Assembly (NCBI GenBank): GCA_020058085.1
Contig: JAGVER010000015.1
Coordinates: 1-36,851 of the forward strand
Direction: 5' to 3'
DNA length: 36,851 bases
DNA from: Candidatus Omnitrophota bacterium
GTDB taxonomy: Bacteria > Omnitrophota > Gorgyraeia > Gygaellales > Profunditerraquicolaceae
This document shows positions 19,068-27,079 of the stretch, one piece after another. The translations under genes were made by a program, and so were the position numbers. The first letter of the stretch is position 1, and each line of letters starts with the position of its first letter. A model generated the notes under the pieces. The model ran no database searches. It was not told the DNA's origin and saw only the letters and a list, made by a program, of their open reading frames with translations.

Positions 19068-20785
19068 TACTTTTTCTTTTTATCCGCAGGCTCAGCCCTT
19101 AATTCTATCTTTTGATCTAAGCGTTTCTCTAATCTCGCCAACTCTTGAGGGGTCAATTCGCCTTCTTGAATTATGCGGGCTTTAATAAAAATCAAGAGGT
19201 CAATTTTCTGCGTATCATTTGTCTCGCGGCCAAAGAATTTTCCAACCCAAGGTAATTTGCTAATAAAAGGAATCCCGATAAACTCTTTGCCCTTAACATC
19301 CTTTAGCAACCCACCGATAACCACCGTCTCACCGTCTCTAAGTAAAACTTGAGTCTGGGCTTCGCGCACATCAATAATCGGATATTTTGTCTCGGTAGTA
19401 GATTTAGTAGATCCAGTACCAGCTGTAGATGTAGCTGTAACATTAGAACTAGAAGAAGTGATGCTAGGATGAATAATCATATTAATATAGCCTTCTTCGC
19501 TTATCTGGGGCACAACATTTAATCTAATACCTATCTCCTGATAATAATCTAGAGTCTGGGTAACTGTTGCTCCAGATCCGGTATCTGTACCTGCAGTAAC
19601 CGTAGATCCAAGTATGGGAGTATGATACCCAACCAACATAGAGGCTTCCTGGTTATCAAGAGTAAGGATGCTTGGCGCAGATAATGTATTTGTATCAGCA
19701 TTATCCTCTAAGGCATGTATAACTGCCTCAAACTTAGTACCGGTCAATTTCTGAAAGACAAATTCAGCGCCTGCATTATAAGGCTCATACCCTAAAATTC
19801 CGGTTGATGATGGCCCGAATAAAGACGGAGTCAGAGCTGAACCAATAGTACCTCCATGCCCTCCTATTTCCTTTCCGGAAGCAACATCCTGCATGGTAAT
19901 TGTATTGGTTCTTGCAGTATTATTGCCTCCTAACCCCCAATCAAAACCAATATCTCTTAACTTATTACGATTAACCTCTATAATCTTTGTTTCAATAAGG
20001 ACTTGTTTTGGCTTCACATCAATCTTAGGCAATATTTCAGTGCGGATCCTATCTAAAAAACTAATAGTGTCGGTAACAATGAGCATTTTAGATTTTACCG
20101 AAGGGTCAAATTCCGCTTTTTTCATTACTGCCTCGCCCGTAGCGCTTTTTTCATATGAGACAGTCTCTGATTTTGCGGCTCCCGCGTTTTCTCTTGCTAG
20201 GGCTGCGCTAGTGTTTCCCGTATCCTTACCTATCTTAAATGTGCCGAATTGCCAACCCTTTTGGCCGCGGGCATAAAGAACCGAGGTTTTGCCGCGCGGA
20301 GAAAGTAATGGTATGATGATCTTTTGCGCATCCTGCGCGTCAAGAAACTTTAAGGTAAAAATCTCTGTTTGAAGCGGCTCCTCGGATGCGATCTTGGCAA
20401 CATTCTCTATCTTGGTAACAAGAATAATATTTCCTTGTTTCTGATAGCCAAAACCATAAGTCTTTAAAATTACATCTAGAGCCCTTTCCCAAGGCACATC
20501 AACCATCCTAATGGTAACATTGCCAAGTACATCCGGAGTTGTCACAATATTGGTCCCTGCCTTTAAAGAGATAATCTTCAGGACATTATGAATATCTGCT
20601 TCGTTAAAATCCAAGGTCACGTTTTCGCTGGTACTTAAATTATTTTCGGCTGAACTCTTTATTACCTGCTGCACCGGCTGAATTTCTACCACCTCTAGCG
20701 GCAAAGTCTGCTCCTCCGCTATTACCGAAATAAAAGAGATAAATATTAGTACCGCGCAAGAGCTTAATATTTTTTTAACAATCAT
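19067..20785 (-). CDS. pilQ: type IV pilus / type II secretion secretin (PilQ/GspD family)
   Basis: STAND/secretin N-domains (VTLDFNEADIHNVLKIIS…), secretin core (LIETKIIEVNRNKLRDIGFDWG, VVIGGLLKD, PFISKLPWVGKFFG). Confidence 0.92.
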   Translation of the reverse strand: MIVKKILSSCAVLIFISFISVIAEEQTLPLEVVEIQPVQQVIKSSAENNLSTSENVTLDFNEADIHNVLKIISLKAGTNIVTTPDVLGNVTIRMVDVPWERALDVILKTYGFGYQKQGNIILVTKIENVAKIASEEPLQTEIFTLKFLDAQDAQKIIIPLLSPRGKTSVLYARGQKGWQFGTFKIGKDTGNTSAALARENAGAAKSETVSYEKSATGEAVMKKAEFDPSVKSKMLIVTDTISFLDRIRTEILPKIDVKPKQVLIETKIIEVNRNKLRDIGFDWGLGGNNTARTNTITMQDVASGKEIGGHGGTIGSALTPSLFGPSSTGILGYEPYNAGAEFVFQKLTGTKFEAVIHALEDNADTNTLSAPSILTLDNQEASMLVGYHTPILGSTVTAGTDTGSGATVTQTLDYYQEIGIRLNVVPQISEEGYINMIIHPSITSSSSNVTATSTAGTGSTKSTTETKYPIIDVREAQTQVLLRDGETVVIGGLLKDVKGKEFIGIPFISKLPWVGKFFGRETNDTQKIDLLIFIKARIIQEGELTPQELARLEKRLDQKIELRAEPADKKKK

Positions 20786-21240
20786 TCCCCCTCCTTACTT
20801 AACTCAACTTCAAAAGGTTGACCATCTTTTATAAAGATGACTTTTTTCTCTTCGATCTTAAGCACTTGATAATCACCTACAAAATCTCCCACCTTAACCA
20901 CTAATCCGTTAACTATGGCATAAGACATGGAGATCTTGTCATAAATTATTCCCTCAAGCTCAAGCCCTTCAGTTACTGAACGAGACTTTATCTTAATGAA
21001 CCTACCCTCTGGAGTAACTAACGGCATAAAAGGATCTCGTTCTCCCTTAGCATCATAAATGAAATCACCTTGCGCAAAAGAGAAACAATATACTAAAACG
21101 AAAAATAAATTCAGCAGAAATATTATTTTTAGTTTATACTTTCGCGGCCTAAAGTCTGCACTCTTTAGAGCACAAATGAGAGATATCCGCTCAAGTATTT
21201 CATTTAGGAAATCTCTGTAAGAAACTTTATTTCTTAACAT
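20782..21240 (-). CDS. PilP-like pilus assembly protein
   Basis: Gene order between pilO and pilQ; GERDPFMPL and KVGDFVGDYQVLKIEEKKVIF typical of PilP; N-terminal ~37 residues precede the hydrophobic signal segment and are repeat-derived. Confidence 0.75.
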   Translation of the reverse strand: MLRNKVSYRDFLNEILERISLICALKSADFRPRKYKLKIIFLLNLFFVLVYCFSFAQGDFIYDAKGERDPFMPLVTPEGRFIKIKSRSVTEGLELEGIIYDKISMSYAIVNGLVVKVGDFVGDYQVLKIEEKKVIFIKDGQPFEVELSKEGE

Positions 21241-21808
21241 AGGTTTTAAGCGTTAAACTTACTCTCTGCCTTAATACTTCCTCTGGCCGTGCTTCTATTT
21301 TAAAGCTCTCTACGGAAATAAACGTCTGGCTATTTTCCAAATCATTAATAAATTTGCCTAAATTATGATAACCGCATATTAAATCCAAACTTATAGAAAC
21401 CGGGCTAAATTTAAGAGAAGCAGCTGCCTTCTGCGTATCACGAGAAGGTTTAATCTGCAATATCCTAACATTATTAGCATTGCCTATTTTTGAAATATCC
21501 TGCAATAGAGAAGCCAGCTGGTAATCAAATATAATTTTCTTAGCCTTGCCCTGGGACAGATTCTTCTGCTGCGATTTCATATCCTGCATATTCTTTAACC
21601 CAAAATCCAGCACTTTAAAGTCATTCTTTAATTTTACCATCCCATCAGCTGACTTTTTTGCCCAATTCATCTGGGCTTTGAGCAAGAAATTAAAATCTAG
21701 ATATAAAAACATGGTGCTTATAATCAGAATCAAAACTATCTTCTTGTTATCCAAGGCAAATTTCTCTATTAAATTAACCTTTTTTATCTCTTCTATCAAT
21801 TTAATCAT
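21227..21808 (-). CDS. PilO-like pilus inner-membrane alignment protein
   Basis: One N-terminal TM, coiled coil, gene order pilM-N-O-P-Q. Confidence 0.75.
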   Translation of the reverse strand: MIKLIEEIKKVNLIEKFALDNKKIVLILIISTMFLYLDFNFLLKAQMNWAKKSADGMVKLKNDFKVLDFGLKNMQDMKSQQKNLSQGKAKKIIFDYQLASLLQDISKIGNANNVRILQIKPSRDTQKAAASLKFSPVSISLDLICGYHNLGKFINDLENSQTFISVESFKIEARPEEVLRQRVSLTLKTYVKK

Positions 21809-22398
21809 TTTAAAGTTCCAACTAAATTAAAATCTGCAACTTCATATCCACCTATAACTTCTTTTTGTATTGAACTTAATTCTAAAGAATTGAAATTTTT
21901 GACAAAATCAGGCCTATTCTTTAAATCATCAATGAAATTGCGGAGCAAAGAAACTTCTTCTTTAGTTAAGGATACCACTTTGCCCTGTAAATGAAACGTT
22001 TTTCCTGAAACTGAGATTACTTCAAACCATATTCCGGGAGGAAGAACTAAGCTTAATCTATTCAATTTCTCGGCCCAATTTATACGTTCATTTAACAACT
22101 TTTGTATATCTTTAGAGTCTCCAGAATAGAGCATTTGTTCATTATTAAAGTCTTCTAAGGTTTTTCTTTCCGGTAACATTCTCTCCCATTTATTTTTTAA
22201 CGCGTTTAACTGCGAGGATCGAGCTACCCCTAAGAAAACGATAATAATATGCACCATAATCAATAACACAAAAATTAGAGGGACTAACAAAATAAATTGT
22301 TGCGCTCCCGGCTTAACGCTTACCCTTACAGACTGCGCCTTTACGGGCTTAACAACTCTATTCCTTAATTCTTCCGGTAATAAGTTTATCTCGATCAT
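21805..22398 (-). CDS. PilN-like fimbrial assembly protein
   Basis: MIEINLLPEELR start typical of PilN; single TM; gene order. Confidence 0.85.
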   Translation of the reverse strand: MIEINLLPEELRNRVVKPVKAQSVRVSVKPGAQQFILLVPLIFVLLIMVHIIIVFLGVARSSQLNALKNKWERMLPERKTLEDFNNEQMLYSGDSKDIQKLLNERINWAEKLNRLSLVLPPGIWFEVISVSGKTFHLQGKVVSLTKEEVSLLRNFIDDLKNRPDFVKNFNSLELSSIQKEVIGGYEVADFNLVGTLK

Positions 22399-22400
22399 CT

Positions 22401-23435
22401 TTAGTTATTACGTAATGCCAAACCTACGGCTACGCTAAGCTCGCCTGATGATTTCTTAAGTTTCTCCGCGTCTATATTTTCTGGGATTTTTATCTTCTTA
22501 AAGGGATCCCAATATTCAACTTCAATACTTAATAAATGAGCCAACATTTCTTTTAAACCCTCAAACTTAGCGCTGCCTCCACTTAAAAAAACTTTGCTCA
22601 CATTTGAAGCCCCTTGACTCTCATAATAATCAAACGAAGTCCTAATCTCCCTTGCTAAATTTATCAAAGCAGACTCTATCCCTGCGTTTATTTTGCTTAG
22701 CTTCTCCTTATCCGGATTGATCTTTAAGTTCTCCGCATTAGCAAAATCAATACTAAAAATATCCGCGATCTTCTGGGTAAAGGTATTACCAGCAATTTGC
22801 AAATCACGGCTTAGGCGCGGAATGCCATTATCTAATATATCCAAATTACTCATTGAAGATCCAATATTAAGAAGCGCAATGGCCTTATGCTCTTGACTAT
22901 CCTCCTTGAAGGGATAATTAAAATTAAAGGCATTGAGCAAAGCTATGGAATCAATATCTATAATATTTGTTCGGCATCCTAGGCCTTCAATTAGCTTTAA
23001 ACGCTGATTAACCAAATCTTTTTTTACTGCGGCAATTAAAACCAGCATTTTATTATCGGGTAGGTCATCCTTCAGGATATACCCATCCAGATTTACATCC
23101 GCGATAGAAAAAGGTATATGTTTTTGTGCCTCGAACTTAAGCGCCTGTTTTAGTTCCGCGCTATTCATACGGACAAAATTTACATAGCGGATTACGCTCT
23201 GCTGTCCAGAGACGGAAATATTAACTAAATCCCCACCGGAATGAGATTGTAAAATATGACTTAAAACTTCTCCCAGCTCAAACCGCGCAGGTTCAATATC
23301 AAAACCGCAAAGTTCAGCCTGATCTTTAGCTAGTTTTAGTTTAACCACTTTTATCTGGGATACTCCGATATCTACCCCTATGGAAAACTTATCTTTAGAT
23401 AAGCCAATTTTTATTTTAGATAATATATTTTTCAT
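22401..23435 (-). CDS. pilM: PilM-type actin-like ATPase
   Basis: SIGVDIGVSQIKVVKL, ALLNIGSSMSNLDIL, KVFLSGGSAKFEGL. Confidence 0.92.
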   Translation of the reverse strand: MKNILSKIKIGLSKDKFSIGVDIGVSQIKVVKLKLAKDQAELCGFDIEPARFELGEVLSHILQSHSGGDLVNISVSGQQSVIRYVNFVRMNSAELKQALKFEAQKHIPFSIADVNLDGYILKDDLPDNKMLVLIAAVKKDLVNQRLKLIEGLGCRTNIIDIDSIALLNAFNFNYPFKEDSQEHKAIALLNIGSSMSNLDILDNGIPRLSRDLQIAGNTFTQKIADIFSIDFANAENLKINPDKEKLSKINAGIESALINLAREIRTSFDYYESQGASNVSKVFLSGGSAKFEGLKEMLAHLLSIEVEYWDPFKKIKIPENIDAEKLKKSSGELSVAVGLALRNN

Positions 23436-23454
23436 ATTAATCGTAATTATTCAA

Positions 23455-23907
23455 CTACTCTTTTTTATCGCAGTCTTCCGATATCAAAAGATTTCCCGTA
23501 GTAACAGTAAATGCGAGCTTACCGGTTAATTTGCATTTAGTCGGAAAAGCATAACAACTATACCCTGAAGAATCTAATCTGGTGCAGCTATAGCTATACC
23601 CCTTGATTGAAGGTTCTGCCGCGTAATCTTTATCTAAATACGCGGGCTTAGACTGGCTTAAAATAGAGAGAGCCTTAGGATAAATTCCTTGATTATCACG
23701 GGCATAATTATCTAAAGCGGTAGCGATTGATTTTAATGTAGATTGAGCCATAGCCTCATTCTGGCTGTTAGTTATTTCTATAATTTTCCCAATGACAACC
23801 CTTAATAAGAGTGCACTTAAGGCGATAACTACCATTATTAAAACAAAGCTTTTTGCCTTCTCTCCCATTATTATCATATTAATTATAAATCTTAAAATCC
23901 GTATCAC
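23455..23907 (-). CDS. pilin-like protein lacking a canonical prepilin peptidase motif
   Basis: AMAQSTLKSIATALDNYARDNQGIYPKAL matches the pilin alpha1C/globular start; probable start at ATG 23868 or 23877. Confidence 0.65.
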   Translation of the reverse strand: MIRILRFIINMIIMGEKAKSFVLIMVVIALSALLLRVVIGKIIEITNSQNEAMAQSTLKSIATALDNYARDNQGIYPKALSILSQSKPAYLDKDYAAEPSIKGYSYSCTRLDSSGYSCYAFPTKCKLTGKLAFTVTTGNLLISEDCDKKE

Positions 23908-24379
23908 CAGGACTTGCAGTATCGCTTCTCCTGATTATCCCGCCGGTTACGATCTGGTAGTTATGATCCGAGAGAGCCTCACTGACCGCCATTGCGCGAA
24001 TATCATAACCCCCTTGATCTATTGAACCCGGAATATAACGGAAATGGCCAACTTGGCCTATGCTTATAAAATCCTGCGGAGCGCATCTAGAATCAACTAA
24101 AAACTGTAGATTTGTTTCATCATTATTTAGAGAATATATCCCAGCATGCCCGGCAGCGTATATCTCAAAACTGGCAGCAATACTCTTTAAATTTGCTTGA
24201 GCATTTGATTCATTAGCCATCTTTCTTAGTTTAACCCCCTGTACTATCGCCATAATCAACAAAAAAGAAATAATGAAAACTACGAACATTATCTCCATGA
24301 GGGTAAACCCCTTTCGCTTTTTATTTTTCATAGGCATAATTTTAGCATAAAATGCAATCTTAGCAATCATTTTTTGCAA
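23879..24379 (-). CDS. prepilin-type N-terminal methylation domain protein (pseudopilin)
   Basis: KKRKGFTLMEIMFVVFIISFLLIMAIVQ class III signal. Confidence 0.9.
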   Translation of the reverse strand: MQKMIAKIAFYAKIMPMKNKKRKGFTLMEIMFVVFIISFLLIMAIVQGVKLRKMANESNAQANLKSIAASFEIYAAGHAGIYSLNNDETNLQFLVDSRCAPQDFISIGQVGHFRYIPGSIDQGGYDIRAMAVSEALSDHNYQIVTGGIIRRSDTASPGDTDFKIYN

Positions 24380-24421
24380 GAAAATCGCAGAGGCGATTTT
24401 CAGTGGTTAGAAAAGTGCTTT

Positions 24422-26392
24422 TTACTTTTCTACACCATAAATAATTTTGGTAAGGAAACCCTTGGCCTTCAAATGATTAGGATTTATTTTCAGTGCTCTC
24501 TTGATTGCAGAAACAGCCTCTCTTTTTGAACCTAGATTCCAATAAGCCAACCCGAGATTAAAATAAGCATCAGCGTAGCGCGGCTCAAGCTCCACTGACT
24601 TCTTAAAAGCAAAAACCGCTGCCTGGAATAATCCTCGAATAGCAAACTCTACGCCCAAATCATTATACAACTTTACCGCGGCGGTCAACTTAACGGATTT
24701 TAGGTACTTATTAATTATAGTGGGATAATCATTCTTCTCTTTAAATGAATCTGTAATCTCGGGAATAGAATTAAGAACCTCCCTAGTTGACAACTGAAGT
24801 TTACCTTGAGCCTGATAAATTTTAGCGATATTAAAATGAGTGAAATTTAACTTAGGATCAAGCTTTAATGCCAAGAAATAACTCTCCAGGGCTTTGTCCC
24901 AGAGGCCCTCGACTTCATAGATACAACCTATATTATTTTCTATCTCTCCAAGCTTTAAGAGAGGCGCGGACTTTTTGATCAATTCATACTCTCTCTTGGC
25001 ATCATCAAACCTACCGATCTTAAAATAAACATTCGCCAGATTAGAACGCGCTTCAATAAGGTCTGGTTTAATCTCTAACGCCTTCTTGTATTCAAATATC
25101 GCCTTCTGATACATATTATGGCGGTATTCGTACTCCGTACCTAAATTATTATGAGACTGAAAACTATCCGGGGAGTATCTTATATTTTTTTCATAAAATA
25201 CAACCGGATCCTGCCAGTCGGCATTGCGAGAAAAAGTAAGCATTCCATAAAACAAAATGAGGACTATTGCGGAAAGAATAAACAGTCCTTTCCTTAAATA
25301 CCTGTTTAATAAATACACTACCATAACAAAAAAACTTATAGAAGATAGGTAAATAAAATGTTCGGCGATAAAGGCGTTTATAGGAAAAACCCCTGACTGC
25401 GGGAGTAAGAAGATTATAGCCCAAAATAACATGAAACAAAACACTTGACTGCCTCTTCTACGAGATAAGATACGCCAACAACAAAGACAAATCATTCCTA
25501 AAATAAACCAAGAAAGAAATAGACCTAAGAATGTGGATGGACGAATTATTGTCCAGCTCATATGTAAGCCAATTGGTAAAGATAAAAGCTTGAAATAGGT
25601 AAAGGCGACTTTAGGCAAAACAGTTATTCTTAAAATAAGAGGATATTCTGTTAACGCCGCAGGCCTAAAAGTCGCAAAATTAAAAATAGTCAACCTTAAA
25701 ACAATATAACCTAAAGCAATTATGATATAAGGTAAAACCGGCTTGATAATCTCCGCCGGCATCTTGCATGAATCCCTGCGGAAATAAAAAAGATAAGCTA
25801 AAATAACTAATGGAAAGACCAAAGATAATTCTTTGGATAATAAAGCTAAGATAAAGGCAAGAAAAGATAGAACAAGATAGGTTAACTTAGGTTTATAACC
25901 TTTGCCTTGGGCGCGTATAAACAAAATTAGCGAAGAGAATAAAAATACCCCCATGAGCATCTCTGCCCTACCAGAAATATAAGTAACTACCTCTGTATTC
26001 AACGGGCTTATACTAAAAAACGCCGCGCTTAAAAACGATACGCTAAAACTGGCAATAATATTGCGCAGAAATAAAAAAACCAGAAATGATACCAAGATTT
26101 GAAGCAGGATATTGGTAATATGATAACCGACCGGATCTAACTGCCAGAAATAATAATCCCAGATAAAAGAAAGAGCTTGTAAAGGACGGTAGAAATTGGA
26201 ACCAGATAAGGTACCGGCGTATAAATCATCCGAGAAGATCTTAAGCCCATTATGCCAATCTTGGATAAATGGATTTTTTACAATCAGGCCGATATCATCC
26301 CAGATAAATGGGCTATGCAGGGAATTAGAATAAACGACAAAAGATAAAACACTAATTACCAAAAATACCAATAATATTCTAAGCTTGGGCAT
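24422..26392 (-). CDS. polytopic GT-C-like membrane protein with C-terminal TPR repeats (TMTC-like)
   Basis: N-terminal SPFIWDDIGLIVKNPFIQDWHNG (GT-C acidic loop), ~10 predicted TMs, several TPRs (e.g. ADAYFNLGLAYWNLGSKREAVSAIKRALKINPNH). Confidence 0.8.
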   Translation of the reverse strand: MPKLRILLVFLVISVLSFVVYSNSLHSPFIWDDIGLIVKNPFIQDWHNGLKIFSDDLYAGTLSGSNFYRPLQALSFIWDYYFWQLDPVGYHITNILLQILVSFLVFLFLRNIIASFSVSFLSAAFFSISPLNTEVVTYISGRAEMLMGVFLFSSLILFIRAQGKGYKPKLTYLVLSFLAFILALLSKELSLVFPLVILAYLFYFRRDSCKMPAEIIKPVLPYIIIALGYIVLRLTIFNFATFRPAALTEYPLILRITVLPKVAFTYFKLLSLPIGLHMSWTIIRPSTFLGLFLSWFILGMICLCCWRILSRRRGSQVFCFMLFWAIIFLLPQSGVFPINAFIAEHFIYLSSISFFVMVVYLLNRYLRKGLFILSAIVLILFYGMLTFSRNADWQDPVVFYEKNIRYSPDSFQSHNNLGTEYEYRHNMYQKAIFEYKKALEIKPDLIEARSNLANVYFKIGRFDDAKREYELIKKSAPLLKLGEIENNIGCIYEVEGLWDKALESYFLALKLDPKLNFTHFNIAKIYQAQGKLQLSTREVLNSIPEITDSFKEKNDYPTIINKYLKSVKLTAAVKLYNDLGVEFAIRGLFQAAVFAFKKSVELEPRYADAYFNLGLAYWNLGSKREAVSAIKRALKINPNHLKAKGFLTKIIYGVEK

Positions 26393-26402
26393 ATAATACT
26401 AA

Positions 26403-26428
26403 AGGGGAGGAGATTTCTCCCCTCCCCT
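26403..26428 (-). terminator. GC-rich hairpin between pilA and the TMTC-like gene
   Basis: Minus strand AGGGGAGGGGAGAAATCTCCTCCCCT followed by TTAGTATTAT. Confidence 0.5.
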
Positions 26429-26457
26429 ATTTCTAACTATTCACAAACAACCTACTT

Positions 26458-26838
26458 TTATAATGGTGTAAGCGATCCCCCTGTGGTTGCGGTATATGTA
26501 GTAGTACCTGTCTGTGCTGAACCTGCTGTTGCAACTATTGTATAACCTGTTGAACCAAGAGTACAGGTATAATTATAACCCTGGACCAGGTTACCGCAAT
26601 AGCTACCTGCAGAAGCAATAAATGTTGTCAGCGCAGCTACATCAGCCGGATAAGCACCAGCATTAGCTGTAGAGTAAGTCTCTGCTGCTGTAGATAAAGA
26701 ACGAACGTTAGCCTTAGCTGCCGCGGTATTAGCGGTAATTCTGGCCTGCAACAAGTTAGGTATAGCAATAGCTGCTAAAAGAGCTATAATTGCCACAACG
26801 ATCATGATTTCGACGAGCGTAAAACCCTTTCTATTCAT
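26458..26838 (-). CDS. pilA: major type IV pilin (type II secretion-like)
   Basis: MNRKGFTLVEIMIVVAIIALLAAIAIPNLLQAR canonical pilin N-terminus. Confidence 0.93.
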   Translation of the reverse strand: MNRKGFTLVEIMIVVAIIALLAAIAIPNLLQARITANTAAAKANVRSLSTAAETYSTANAGAYPADVAALTTFIASAGSYCGNLVQGYNYTCTLGSTGYTIVATAGSAQTGTTTYTATTGGSLTPL

Positions 26839-26986
26839 TTCAAATCCCCCTTTCTAAAGGTAAGATTAACTTTTTGCGATCTTTCTACTTAACCCCTGTT
26901 CTTACTATTGTATAAATTATAACTACCGATCTTCCAAGGGTTTATCTACTTCTCACGCTAAAGTTGCCTTTTATATCTCCAATACA

Positions 26987-27015
26987 ATTATACTTTTTCT
27001 TTGCTATCTTGTCAA
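26987..27015 (-). promoter_or_regulatory. consensus sigma70 promoter for the pilin gene (TTGACA-N17-TATAAT)
   Basis: -35 TTGACA at 27010-27015 and -10 TATAAT at 26987-26992 on the minus strand, exact 17-nt spacer. Confidence 0.85.
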
Positions 27016-27019
27016 GCTT

Positions 27020-27079
27020 AAAATAATGGGGACGGTTCTAATTTTCTTTCAGGAAAATTAGAACCGTCCCCATTATTTT
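27020..27079. repeat. 27-bp perfect inverted repeat with 6-nt loop (AAAATAATGGGGACGGTTCTAATTTTC)
   Basis: 27020-27046 is the exact reverse complement of 27053-27079. Confidence 0.95.
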
